In this document: positions 1 through 8,215 of the stretch, piece after piece
Layout: every line of letters begins with the position of its first letter
Position numbering within the stretch: the first letter of the stretch is position 1
Origin: an uncultured Verrucomicrobiales bacterium
Lineage (GTDB): Bacteria; Verrucomicrobiota; Verrucomicrobiia; Verrucomicrobiales; DEV007
Reading direction: 5' to 3'
NCBI GenBank assembly: GCA_937922595.1
Contig: CALAIY010000014.1
Location: 1 to 46,819 of the forward strand
DNA length: 46,819 nt
The notes under the pieces: generated by a model
Told to the model about the DNA's origin: nothing
Seen by the model: the letters and a program-made list of their open reading frames with translations, nothing else
Databases searched by the model: none
Program-made: the position numbers and the translations under genes

Positions 1-2
1 AG

Positions 3-653
3 GATGGGGAGTTTCCTGATGGTGTGATTGGGGTGGTGGAGCTTCATTCGGGGGATGTGGGGTTTCTTAGTGGGGATGGCGAGGGGGTGGTGCCGGTGGT
101 GCCGGTGGTGACTCCGTGGGGGCGTGCGGATGTGGCGCTGAATCAGGTGAAGGGGCTTATTAGTGGAGCTGATGGATTTTTAGGGGGATGGTTGTTGCTG
201 GAAGATGGTAGTCGTGTGGAGGTTTTTGTGGGGGAGGGGATGCTTTTTGTGGGGGAGAGGGAAGTGGAATTGTCTCAGTTGCGTCGCTTTTGGAAGCCGG
301 GTGAAGAGGCTCCGCAGGTGGATGATCTTTGGGCAGATACCCCGGAGATTGACGATATCGAGGCGGCGGAAACGAGTGGGGTGTGGCTCGCGGGTGGGTC
401 GCAGGTGGTGGGGAACCTTGGGGGCGAGGTGGTGACGCTTGTGGGGGCGACAGGAAAGACGGATGTAGAGGCTTCGAAGATTGTGTCGTTAGTAAGAGAC
501 TTGGGATCAGATGACGGAGGGGATCGATTTGTCGTCGAGGTCGAGGGGGGCGGGGTATTTAAGGGGAGGCTCGCGGGGGGCGTCTTGGAGTTTTCGAGCT
601 TTCTTGGATACTGGCGGCTCCCGGCGCATGATGTGGTAGCGTATATAAAATGA
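3..653 (+). CDS. Beta-repeat protein, 5' end outside the window
   Basis: The frame is open from the first complete codon at 3, so the gene begins upstream; the internal GTG at 24 is not needed as a start. The visible 217 codons encode an acidic, Gly/Val-rich protein. It holds at least three copies of a loose repeat of about 40 residues of the form hydrophobic-x-D/G-G-S-x-x-x-G-x-L followed by a second short strand and a V/I-rich end (for example LLLEDGSRVEV and VWLAGGSQVVGNL). The same repeat recurs in the next gene, whose start is 7 bases after this stop, so the two are probably cotranscribed and functionally linked. The coding strand is unusually G-rich (many GGG and GTG codons), unlike the C-rich genes downstream. 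I do not recognise a function; an exported structural or adhesive role is only a guess. Confidence 0.7.
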   Translation, partial: DGEFPDGVIGVVELHSGDVGFLSGDGEGVVPVVPVVTPWGRADVALNQVKGLISGADGFLGGWLLLEDGSRVEVFVGEGMLFVGEREVELSQLRRFWKPGEEAPQVDDLWADTPEIDDIEAAETSGVWLAGGSQVVGNLGGEVVTLVGATGKTDVEASKIVSLVRDLGSDDGGDRFVVEVEGGGVFKGRLAGGVLEFSSFLGYWRLPAHDVVAYIK

Positions 654-660
654 AACGGTG

Positions 661-2676
661 ATGGCTCGTAATTCTATATTCGCAATGTGCGTGCTCGTGC
701 TCGGCCTCCATGTGAGCGCTGTGGCAGAGGAGCTTGTGCCGGGGACTTATACTCCAGTGACGGATGCATCAGGTACGGTGTGGACGGTGAAGCAAAATGG
801 CATTCTGGGTAAGGGGGCTGATGGGCTTATTACCGGGGGAATGGTGCTGATGGTGAATAATGTGCAGTTTTATACGGCAAAGCCGATGATGTCGGTGGAT
901 ACGGGGGCGCTTGTTTTGGAGAATACGCAGGTGAGTATTCCGGTGGATGTGACGCGTCGGGTGCGGGTGCAATCGAAGGAGGGATTCGTGCGCTTTCTAG
1001 ATACGTTTTCGAATCCAAGTGCGTTCCCGACGGTGCTTCAGATCGAGCTTCGCTCAAACCTCGGGGGGCGGTTTACAGGGGTTTATACTGACCGTGGGCG
1101 GAAAGTGGCGGGGGCGCTTGAGAAACGCGAAACGGGCGTGATCGCGATCCCTAAAAACGCGGGACAGAAGGCGGTATTAATCACAGCATCGACGAGCCGG
1201 GCGACTTTGAAGCCAACGATAGGTATTCAAAATGATTTTCAGCTTTCACTGCTCTATAAGCTAGAGATTCCGGCGGGTGGTGAGGTGTCGTTGCTTCATG
1301 CCGTTTCGGCAATTGCTACTCCAGCAGATACGAAAAGTAAGACGCTTGCTCCGATCTTCCGAAAAACTGCTCTTTCTCGTATCGTGCGATTTCTCCCGCG
1401 CGAGGCGCGCACGGGGATGGTGAATGTAAGACCGAAGTCTGGAGGGACGGCGGTCGCCGGCTCTCTTCTTGATGTGCCATTGGATGCTCTCGGCGTGGAG
1501 CCGGGGAAGCAGGATATTTTGGCGGTGGGAGATCGCACTCGTCTTTTTGGAAAAGCGTCTTGTGCGGGGTTTGCTGTTTCCACGGCTCATGGGCGTGCGG
1601 AAATTCCGTTCGATCAGGTCGCGGCATTGGTTGGTTCAAAAGATGGTAGGCTCGGGCGTGCGATTTTACGGGATGGGCAGGTGCTCGTGGGGACGCTTGA
1701 AGCGGAAGATCTTGGATTCACTCTCCCGAGCGGCACCCAAATTGCAGTCGATGTGCGGCGGCTAGATCGACTTGTCTGCCGCGCTACAGAAATCGATGGG
1801 GCGTGGACAAGTGAGACGAAGATCCTTGCTGAGCTTAGTGATGGGACTCGCATTGCGCTCACGGAAGCCGTGCCATTTATGGTGGCCACCCGTTGGGGGG
1901 CATTGAATATTGTTGGGAGTGAGCTTTTCTGGGTCGTCCCGGATGAAGAACGCGCCGTCGGGCGTAGAGTCACGCTTTCTGATGGAAGCACGTTTTATGG
2001 GTATCTGAGCGGTTCGACGGTCGTTGTCCCCGCAGTGTTATTCGATCAAAATGATGGTGTGCGAATTTCTCCATCCGACGTCCGGGCGTTGATCACCAAA
2101 TCGGGGAGAGGACATATCCAAAAATCAGTAAATGCCGATTCCCATCGATCTTCGGACAAAGAAACTCGACTTCCTCCCCGGCGGGTGACGCTGGCCGGGC
2201 GGCAAGTTTTCTCCGCTTCGCTTGCCTCGGAATCGCTCGATGTGATCACCGGTGGCGACCTCATTCAGATTCCCCCATCCACTATTCGCTCGCTTAAAAA
2301 CGTCACCGAAGATTACGATGAAGCTGAAGCGGAAGCCATTTTTGAACTCTCTCTTTGGGGGGGCAGCACTGTAGTTGGAAGCCTTCGCTCATCTACGGTA
2401 TCGATCCGCGTCCGCAGCCACGAATGGCGTGTGCCGACTTCAGATTTGTTCGAAGCATTCGCCCCCGCTCCTCAAGTGTCGGATGCCTCTCGCACCCGAA
2501 TTGCCGCATTGATCCGACAGCTTGCGAGCGATGTTTGGCGCGAGCGCGAAGCGGCTACAGCCGAGCTTGCTGAGTTTGGGTATCTCGCACAGCCTGTGCT
2601 CGAAGAAATCCGAAATACGACGCAAGATCCCGAAGTGCGTCGCCGCGTAGATGGTATTCTAGCCGACCTCCCCTAA
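661..2676 (+). CDS. Secreted beta-repeat protein with C-terminal HEAT-like segment
   Basis: A 671-residue protein. ATG at 661 is preferred over the GTG just before it; it lies 7 bases after the previous stop. Residues 1-22 form a signal peptide (hydrophobic stretch, cleavage probably after AVA before EELVPG). The middle carries repeats of the type LRDGQVLVGTL, LSDGSTFYGYL and LWGGSTVVGSL that resemble those of the upstream gene. The last 60 residues (IAALIRQLASDVWRERE onward, with PEVRRRVDGIL) resemble the HEAT-like modules common in Verrucomicrobia and Planctomycetes, often used for protein-protein contact. It precedes a membrane protein and MoxR, so it may belong to a cell-envelope assembly. 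Codon choice drifts from G-rich in the 5' half to C-rich in the 3' half. Function unknown. Confidence 0.8.
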   Translation: MARNSIFAMCVLVLGLHVSAVAEELVPGTYTPVTDASGTVWTVKQNGILGKGADGLITGGMVLMVNNVQFYTAKPMMSVDTGALVLENTQVSIPVDVTRRVRVQSKEGFVRFLDTFSNPSAFPTVLQIELRSNLGGRFTGVYTDRGRKVAGALEKRETGVIAIPKNAGQKAVLITASTSRATLKPTIGIQNDFQLSLLYKLEIPAGGEVSLLHAVSAIATPADTKSKTLAPIFRKTALSRIVRFLPREARTGMVNVRPKSGGTAVAGSLLDVPLDALGVEPGKQDILAVGDRTRLFGKASCAGFAVSTAHGRAEIPFDQVAALVGSKDGRLGRAILRDGQVLVGTLEAEDLGFTLPSGTQIAVDVRRLDRLVCRATEIDGAWTSETKILAELSDGTRIALTEAVPFMVATRWGALNIVGSELFWVVPDEERAVGRRVTLSDGSTFYGYLSGSTVVVPAVLFDQNDGVRISPSDVRALITKSGRGHIQKSVNADSHRSSDKETRLPPRRVTLAGRQVFSASLASESLDVITGGDLIQIPPSTIRSLKNVTEDYDEAEAEAIFELSLWGGSTVVGSLRSSTVSIRVRSHEWRVPTSDLFEAFAPAPQVSDASRTRIAALIRQLASDVWREREAATAELAEFGYLAQPVLEEIRNTTQDPEVRRRVDGILADLP

Positions 2677-2683
2677 GCCACCG

Positions 2684-4576
2684 ATGAGCACCCCCCCATC
2701 AAGAGAACGCATTCTTGCTGCCGGAGCTGAAGCTCAGCGTTGGATCACTGTGCGGCGGTTTATTGGGTATGCGAAAGCGACAGCGCTACCGCTAGGAGCC
2801 GTTGGCAGCGTCGTTGTATTAATCAGTCGATTTGTGAGCCGAGCATCAGGTCAGCTTCCGTGGATTCTCGTGGGCGTCGCACTCTGGTTGATTGTCTGTG
2901 GCATCGTGGCCTGGCTTCGGCGCCCCACGCCAATGCAGGCACTCGCCCGATGGGATGCCGCCGCTGGCCGCCCCGATGTATTCGCGTCCGCCTATGCCTT
3001 TGCATCAAGCGAATCGACGCAAAATACACAAGCCACTACCGTCGGTCAGCAACTCCACCTCGACCGCTCCTCAGCAGCGCTTCGCGAAACCGGTGATCAC
3101 GGCATCGAGCGCGATCTCCCGCTCCCCGGTTTCGCCGCCATCATTATACCCATTGTCGCGCTCTTCCTTCTCGGCACCTCGCCCGTCCTCGTCCGTCCGC
3201 TGGATCCTGGTGAATTGGCTCTCGACGCCGACGCCCTTACCACCGCCGACGAGCAGGCCGAAAAACTCGAAGCTGAGCGCGATCGCCTCGCCGCCCTCGA
3301 AGCGGACGCCAGCCTTAGCCAAGAAGAGCGCGAAAAGCTCCAGGCCATGAGAGAAGCCCTCGAGGCTGCCGCCGAAGAACTCGCCGACGCCGATGGCAAA
3401 ACCGCCGAAGAAGTCCTCGACGCCCTCGAATCACGCGCCCGCGAAGCCGAGAAAATGGCCGATCAACTCGGCGAGACCGGAGCCCCCTGGGCCTCCGATG
3501 CACTTCTCGAAGAAATGTCCCAGCATGCCGACTTCGCGGACCTCGCCGCCGCCGTGCAAGACCAGGATGCCGCATCCTCAAAAGAGCAATCCACACAATC
3601 CGCCGATCGTCTCCAAGACCCCGCGCTCGCCAAAGACGTCGCCCAGCGCATGGACGCCGCCCTCCAAAAAACCATTGCCGCCGCCACCGAAAGCGACCTC
3701 GAAAAATTCTTCGGCAAAGGCGTCAATGAAGCCAGCACTGCCCTTACAAAAGAGGACACCCCCACCGCCGCCAAAGCCTTCTCCGATCTCGCAGAGAAAT
3801 TCGCCGAAATCGCTCAACGCGAAAAAACCCAGGAAGAACTCCAAAAAATCGCCGACGCCCTCCGCGAAGCCGGCAGCGCCATCGCCGGCCAGGACGGCGA
3901 AGCCCTCGAAAAGCTCGCCGCCAATAAAAACAACGGCTCCGATGGCTCCGCCAAAGACCTCCAGTCCGGCGACCTCGCCGAAGCCGGAAATCCAGGCCAG
4001 CTCTCCGACCTCCCCCTCCTCCCGCCCGGTATGATGGACGGTCAGCTCCCCCCGCCAAGCGGTGCCCCCGGCTCCGGCCAAGCCCCCCCGCCAGGCACCC
4101 AGCCCCCCATCCCCGGCACCATGAATCCCGGCGAAGGCAATCCCATGGGCATCGTTCCCGGAGGCAAGCCCGGTGAATCCATGATGCTCCTTGCCGCCCC
4201 CATCCCAGGCACCAAGCCCGGAGCCGCTGGAGCCGCCATCCCCATCCCCGGCCAAGGGAATTCCCCCGGTCAAGGAGGCCTTCTTCCGGGGCAGGGGAGC
4301 TACCAAGCCCAAGGCGAAACCGCCGCCGCCCGAATCGAGACCCCGCGCCAAGGCACCGTCGTCGCCCAGCAGAATGCCTCCGGCCAATCCTCCGTGCGCG
4401 CCATCGAAGGCGGCACCCGTGAAGAAGACGCCACCCGCACCCGCCAACAAGTAGCCACCGAATTTCTCAAAGTAGAAGAAGCCGCCCTCGACGAAAAGCC
4501 AATCCCGCTCTCCCGTAAAACTGCCGTGCGTAGATATTTCAATAGCCTCCGTGAAAAATTCGAAACCTCCGAATAG
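2684..4576 (+). CDS. Membrane-anchored coiled-coil, Pro/Gly-rich protein of the MoxR cluster
   Basis: A 630-residue protein starting 7 bases after the previous gene. Two hydrophobic helices lie at about residues 33-50 and 60-78, and a third near residues 150-170 (AAIIIPIVALFLLGTSPVLV). This is the layout of the DUF4175-like membrane proteins often found beside MoxR, although I cannot confirm the family. Residues about 180-420 are charged, Ala/Glu/Lys-rich and predicted coiled coil; about 440-545 are Pro/Gly-rich and probably extended; the last 60 residues are charged again. The C-terminal part is probably on the far side of the membrane from the short N terminus. Neighbours suggest work with MoxR in an envelope complex. 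The coding strand is extremely C-rich. Confidence 0.75.
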   Translation: MSTPPSRERILAAGAEAQRWITVRRFIGYAKATALPLGAVGSVVVLISRFVSRASGQLPWILVGVALWLIVCGIVAWLRRPTPMQALARWDAAAGRPDVFASAYAFASSESTQNTQATTVGQQLHLDRSSAALRETGDHGIERDLPLPGFAAIIIPIVALFLLGTSPVLVRPLDPGELALDADALTTADEQAEKLEAERDRLAALEADASLSQEEREKLQAMREALEAAAEELADADGKTAEEVLDALESRAREAEKMADQLGETGAPWASDALLEEMSQHADFADLAAAVQDQDAASSKEQSTQSADRLQDPALAKDVAQRMDAALQKTIAAATESDLEKFFGKGVNEASTALTKEDTPTAAKAFSDLAEKFAEIAQREKTQEELQKIADALREAGSAIAGQDGEALEKLAANKNNGSDGSAKDLQSGDLAEAGNPGQLSDLPLLPPGMMDGQLPPPSGAPGSGQAPPPGTQPPIPGTMNPGEGNPMGIVPGGKPGESMMLLAAPIPGTKPGAAGAAIPIPGQGNSPGQGGLLPGQGSYQAQGETAAARIETPRQGTVVAQQNASGQSSVRAIEGGTREEDATRTRQQVATEFLKVEEAALDEKPIPLSRKTAVRRYFNSLREKFETSE

Positions 4577-4613
4577 TCACTCCCCTTTACCCTTTCACTT
4601 TCCTCTCTGCTTA

Positions 4614-5624
4614 ATGACCCCCGAACAGCTCTCCGACGACCTTAAGGCCTTCAATTCCCTCTTCGCCAAGCTCAAGCTCGAGCTCGGCAAAGCCATCGTC
4701 GGCTACGACGATCTGCTCACCGAAGTCCTCGCCGCCATCTTCGGCGGCGGCCACGTCCTCCTCGAAGGCGTTCCCGGCCTCGGCAAGACCCACCTCGTAA
4801 AGACACTCTCCACCGCCGTTGGCCTCCAGCCCGGGCGCGTGCAATGCACCCCCGATCTCATGCCTGCCGATATCCTCGGCACCCACATCGTAGACTCCGA
4901 CGCCTCCGGCAAACGCACCCTCCGCTTCGAAAAAGGCCCCGTCTTCTCCAATATCCTCCTCGTCGATGAGATCAACCGCGCCACCCCTAAGACCCAAGCC
5001 GCCCTCCTCGAAGTCATGCAAGAGCACAGCGTCACCGCCGGCTCCGAGACCCTAGCACTCCCCGAGCCCTTCTTCGTCCTCGCAACGCAAAACCCCATGG
5101 AAATGGAAGGCACCTATCCACTCCCCGAAGCACAGCTAGACCGCTTCATGTTCAAGCTACGCGTCCCATTTCCCGATCTCAGCTCACTCGTTGAAATCTC
5201 CGAGCGCACCACCGGCTCAGCCACAGAAAAAGTCTCTGAAGTTACAAACGGCGAAGAAATCCGTCGCTTCCAAGACATGCTCACCTACCTCCCCGTTGCC
5301 CGCGACGTCACCGAATACGCCGCCCGCCTCGTCCTCGGCACGCACCCCAATGAAGGAGAGAAATCCAGCGAAGCCGTCCGGCGCTACGTCGCCTACGGCT
5401 CAAGCCCACGTGGCCTCCAAGCACTCATCCGCGGAGCCCGCGTTCACGCCGCCCTCGCCGGAGCCACCGCCGTCGGCACCATCCACATAAAAGCCGTCGC
5501 CAAATCCGCCCTCCGCCACCGCACCATCCTTAATTTCGAAGGCGAAGCCGAAGGCACCGATGTAGATACCATCGTTGATGAACTGCTCTCCTCCACCGCC
5601 ACTCCAGCCGACGCCGCAGCCTAA
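4614..5624 (+). CDS. moxR: MoxR family AAA+ ATPase
   Basis: A 336-residue AAA+ ATPase of the MoxR/AAA_3 family, the expected length. Walker A is GVPGLGKT at 52-59, Walker B ILLVDE at 114-119 followed by INRA, sensor 1 ATQNP at 157-161, and the EAQLDRF arginine-finger region near 172-178. The ATG at 4614 is chosen because it yields the usual MoxR N terminus and does not overlap the previous gene; an upstream in-frame ATG at 4551 would overlap that gene by 26 bases. MoxR proteins act as chaperone-like ATPases that insert metal cofactors into or remodel partner proteins, usually with DUF58 and von Willebrand factor A proteins. Those partners are not downstream here; they may lie upstream of the window. 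Confidence 0.93.
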   Translation: MTPEQLSDDLKAFNSLFAKLKLELGKAIVGYDDLLTEVLAAIFGGGHVLLEGVPGLGKTHLVKTLSTAVGLQPGRVQCTPDLMPADILGTHIVDSDASGKRTLRFEKGPVFSNILLVDEINRATPKTQAALLEVMQEHSVTAGSETLALPEPFFVLATQNPMEMEGTYPLPEAQLDRFMFKLRVPFPDLSSLVEISERTTGSATEKVSEVTNGEEIRRFQDMLTYLPVARDVTEYAARLVLGTHPNEGEKSSEAVRRYVAYGSSPRGLQALIRGARVHAALAGATAVGTIHIKAVAKSALRHRTILNFEGEAEGTDVDTIVDELLSSTATPADAAA

Positions 5625-5679
5625 AGCGCGCCTCTCCTAATCGCCCCCCCTCACGGTCCCCCCCACCCCGTAATCAACG

Positions 5680-6849
5680 ATGGCAACCAATCCGCCCGCT
5701 CAAGACGAGCCCGATCCGAAGAAAGCCGCCCTCTCCCCCGCCGGAGGAATGAAAGCCGCACTTCCCGGCGTGCAAGACGAAGTCACCCGAAAAGCACGGA
5801 ACATCCGCTCAGATATAGGAAAAAAAGAGCCCAGCGCCCAATCCACCGCCTCACTCTCACCCACTCTAGGCAAAAAAATCCTTGGAAAAGAGACCCCTGA
5901 GAATAAAAACCCCGGAGAGCATCGGCTAAATCCTGACAAAACAGCCAAGCTCATCCCAATGGATGCGCTCCGCCAGGAGACCGCCGAAATCACCTCCGAA
6001 TGGCGGGATGGAATGGAGCGCAACGACATCGAAGTCGAGCCCGAAGAAATTAAGCAAGGTAAATTTCGCCGCCTCGTCGCCTTCGGTGTCCTGCTCATTC
6101 TCGTCGCTGGCTTCTGGATCGCCAAATCCGCCATCCAGAAATACAACGCTTCGCAAATGCCCTCCCGCACCCCTGCACTAGCCGCCTACGATGAAGAGAA
6201 ATTAATGGTAGAAAAAGCCACGCAGAACCTAAAGCGCTACCTCGCCACCGAAGACATCACCGAAAAATTCAAGTTCACCCGTGATAGCGAAGATCGCATC
6301 CGAGACATGGAGCGCTACCTAGGCGACCGCCCCGACGAGCAAGGAATCAGCATCATCGGAGATAGCCTCGCCATCCAAACATTCACCCGTCAGAAAAAAC
6401 CCTTCCTCGGCCTCGTCTTCGAATTCGATGACGTCAGCCGCCGCGGAGTCGTCTTCGAACTCACCGATCAAGGCCCAAAAATCGATTGGCGGAGTTTCGT
6501 CGGCTACTCGGATATGAGCATCGAGGAATTTCTCCAAGTCCAGCCCCTCGAGCCCATGCTCATGCGCGTCGTCATCAATGAAGACGACTATTACAATTTC
6601 AACTACAGCGACTCCCAAGCCTGGGTCTGTATAAAAATTGAAAACGCCTCCCGAGACCGCAGCTTCTGGGCCTATTGCCCCCGAGATAGTGCCGTCCACC
6701 TAGCCCTCGTTATAGGAGAAAAAGAACTCGCCACAAAACGCATCGGTATATTCGAAGCCGTCGTCCAAGTCCGCTTCGAAGAACAAGGGCGCGATAGAAA
6801 GCAGGCACTCCTCGAAGAATTCATCACTGCCGGTCACCTAGTGCCGTAG
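5680..6849 (+). CDS. Single-pass membrane protein of unknown function
   Basis: A 389-residue protein beginning at ATG 5680, 55 bases after moxR. Residues 1-125 are charged, low in hydrophobics and probably disordered and cytoplasmic. One transmembrane helix follows at about 131-148 (VAFGVLLILVAGFWIAKSAI), with positively charged residues before it (KQGKFRR), so the C-terminal 240 residues should be periplasmic. That domain is mixed alpha/beta, with no motif I recognise. It ends 8 bases before a convergent gene. It may be the last gene of the MoxR cluster. No function is assigned. Confidence 0.75.
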   Translation: MATNPPAQDEPDPKKAALSPAGGMKAALPGVQDEVTRKARNIRSDIGKKEPSAQSTASLSPTLGKKILGKETPENKNPGEHRLNPDKTAKLIPMDALRQETAEITSEWRDGMERNDIEVEPEEIKQGKFRRLVAFGVLLILVAGFWIAKSAIQKYNASQMPSRTPALAAYDEEKLMVEKATQNLKRYLATEDITEKFKFTRDSEDRIRDMERYLGDRPDEQGISIIGDSLAIQTFTRQKKPFLGLVFEFDDVSRRGVVFELTDQGPKIDWRSFVGYSDMSIEEFLQVQPLEPMLMRVVINEDDYYNFNYSDSQAWVCIKIENASRDRSFWAYCPRDSAVHLALVIGEKELATKRIGIFEAVVQVRFEEQGRDRKQALLEEFITAGHLVP

Positions 6850-6857
6850 CCAATCCG

Positions 6858-7592
6858 CTATCCCCGCATCCGCAGCGCAAGCAAGCTCCACAGCATCCGC
6901 GCCGCAGACGTCGCCCGAAGCGTCGTCCCCGGGCTCTCCGCCCACGTTACCGGCTCATACCGCAAAGGCACCATCGCCTCCATCAGTCGCAGCGTAAGCT
7001 CCACATCAAAGATAAACCGCCGCTCCTGGAGCTGCAGTTTCACCGAATCATACGCCCTCCTCGGCACGATTTTAAACCCACACTGCGTATCCGGCACCGG
7101 AAGCCGGAAAAGCGCCCGCACCACCCACCGGAAAGCCCCCCCCAAAGCCCGCCGCAGAGGCGTCCGCTGCACCCTTTCCCGATCCTCCTGCTGCCGCACC
7201 GCATAAAGCGCCGCACCCGCACGCCCAGGACCCGCCGGCGCAAAATACATCTCCAGTAAACGCGCCACCTCCGAAGCTGGCACCGCACCATCCGCATCCA
7301 CAAACGCCAGCGTCGCCACCTCATCTCCCGCCCCATCCCAGCCCGCATAAACCGCCCCCCCCTTACCCGCATTACTCTCCAGCACGAGAAACTCCGCCCC
7401 CCAATCCCCACACGCCTCCGCCATCCCCCTTGATTCCCCCGCCCGCGACCCATCATCCACCACCACCAGCCCAACCCGATCCCGCAGCCCCGCCCCATCA
7501 AGCACCCCCGCGAGCTCCTCCAAAAACGGCGGCAACCTCCTGCTTTCATTAAAAGCAGGGATCACCAAAAGCGTATCGCAGATCCCAGGCAT
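6858..7592 (-). CDS. Family 2 glycosyltransferase (dolichyl-phosphate glucosyltransferase-like)
   Basis: A 244-residue GT-A fold glycosyltransferase. It opens with LLVIPAFNESRRLPPFLEEL (nucleotide-sugar binding), has VVDDGSRAGE, then ESNAGKGGAV and the metal-binding FVDADGAVP (DxD). The segment PDTQCGFKIVPR and the later RRFIFDVELTLR match the polyprenyl-phosphate glycosyltransferase subgroup, which transfers a sugar from a nucleotide sugar to a polyprenyl phosphate. No C-terminal membrane helices are present. ATG at 7592 is used; a GTG codon lies just before it. The coding strand is G-rich, opposite to most neighbours, and the gene stands alone between a convergent gene and tRNA-Ser. The acceptor and sugar cannot be told. 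Confidence 0.85.
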   Translation of the reverse strand: MPGICDTLLVIPAFNESRRLPPFLEELAGVLDGAGLRDRVGLVVVDDGSRAGESRGMAEACGDWGAEFLVLESNAGKGGAVYAGWDGAGDEVATLAFVDADGAVPASEVARLLEMYFAPAGPGRAGAALYAVRQQEDRERVQRTPLRRALGGAFRWVVRALFRLPVPDTQCGFKIVPRRAYDSVKLQLQERRFIFDVELTLRLMEAMVPLRYEPVTWAESPGTTLRATSAARMLWSLLALRMRG

Positions 7593-7649
7593 CACACCGC
7601 CATCATCGCACAGCCCTCAAAAATCTTCGAAGGAAAAGACGCACAACTC

Positions 7650-7676
7650 TTGACGAACTGCCCAATCCAGTATTCA
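7650..7676 (+). promoter_or_regulatory. Weak candidate promoter for tRNA-Ser
   Basis: TTGACG at 7650-7655 and TATTCA at 7671-7676 are separated by 15 bases, shorter than ideal. They lie about 40 bases upstream of the tRNA-Ser gene. This is inferred only from the match to the -35 and -10 consensus. Confidence 0.3.
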
Positions 7677-7689
7677 GTCCAGCTCGACG

Positions 7690-7707
7690 AAAACTCTTCG
7701 GAGTTTT
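7690..7707. other. UUCG-capped hairpin before tRNA-Ser
   Basis: A perfect 7-bp stem (AAAACTC / GAGTTTT) closed by a TTCG loop, ending 7 bases before the tRNA. In the plus-strand transcript it would sit in the tRNA 5' leader, where it could mark a processing site. It could equally be a terminator for a transcript entering from either side, since TTTT and AAAA tracts flank the loop arms. Confidence 0.4.
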
Positions 7708-7714
7708 ACTCAAC

Positions 7715-7804
7715 GGTTAGGTGGCTGAGTGGTCGAAAGCGCATCTTTGCTAAAGATGTGAGCTCGTAAGGGTTCCGTGGGTTCGAATCCCACCCTGACC
7801 GCCA
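7715..7804 (+). tRNA. tRNA-Ser (anticodon GCT)
   Basis: Acceptor arms GGTTAGG and CCTGACC pair over 7 bp with one wobble. The anticodon stem CATCT/AGATG closes loop TTGCTAA, giving anticodon GCT (codons AGC and AGU). A long variable arm, typical of serine tRNAs, precedes the T arm with GGGTTCGAATCCC. The discriminator is G at 7801 and CCA is encoded at 7802-7804. A terminator follows 8 bases later. Confidence 0.97.
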
Positions 7805-7812
7805 TTTTCCAA

Positions 7813-7839
7813 GGGCTGCACGAAAGTGCAGCCCTTTTT
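7813..7839 (+). terminator. Rho-independent terminator after tRNA-Ser
   Basis: A perfect 9-bp stem GGGCTGCAC / GTGCAGCCC with a GAAA tetraloop, followed directly by a run of T residues. It ends the tRNA-Ser transcript. Confidence 0.92.
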
Positions 7840-7984
7840 CTTTTCGGGGATCAGAGAGCACGCAGCGCTTTTTCTATGCTATCGACCGCCAACAGATTGC
7901 CACCTGGTTCAAGCGCTGTCCTCGTCGCTCTTCCTCGCTTCTATATAGTCCTTTTTTAGTGACTATCACGGATGTGTTGGAAGA

Positions 7985-8143
7985 ATGCTAAACGCGAAAA
8001 ATGTGAAGATTTCTGTTCCTTTCTATCAGCAAGGCAATGTCGTTTTTGAATTTAATGGATCCGATTTTAATTCTAAAAAAATAGTTAGGTTTACGTGCCC
8101 TGAGAGATCAGCAGGTAAGTTCGCCACAAAGACACGATTTTAG
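7985..8143 (+). CDS. Possible 52-residue small protein or gene remnant
   Basis: An ATG-to-TAG frame in an otherwise empty 410-base interval between the tRNA-Ser terminator and the convergent MscS-type gene. The product has plausible protein composition (ISVPFYQQGNVVFEFNG, then a basic C terminus with RFTCPERSAGKFATKTRF). The DNA is more AT-rich than the surroundings. No ribosome-binding site is obvious upstream. It could be a true small gene, the end of a decayed gene, or chance. The rest of 7840-8215 shows nothing else I can support. Confidence 0.25.
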   Translation: MLNAKNVKISVPFYQQGNVVFEFNGSDFNSKKIVRFTCPERSAGKFATKTRF

Positions 8144-8215
8144 TGAACTAAGTTTGGAGCCCGCAAAGAGGGGCGGGGAAGCAGTGGGGGGGATTAGAAG
8201 AATCGGGCGGTTGGG

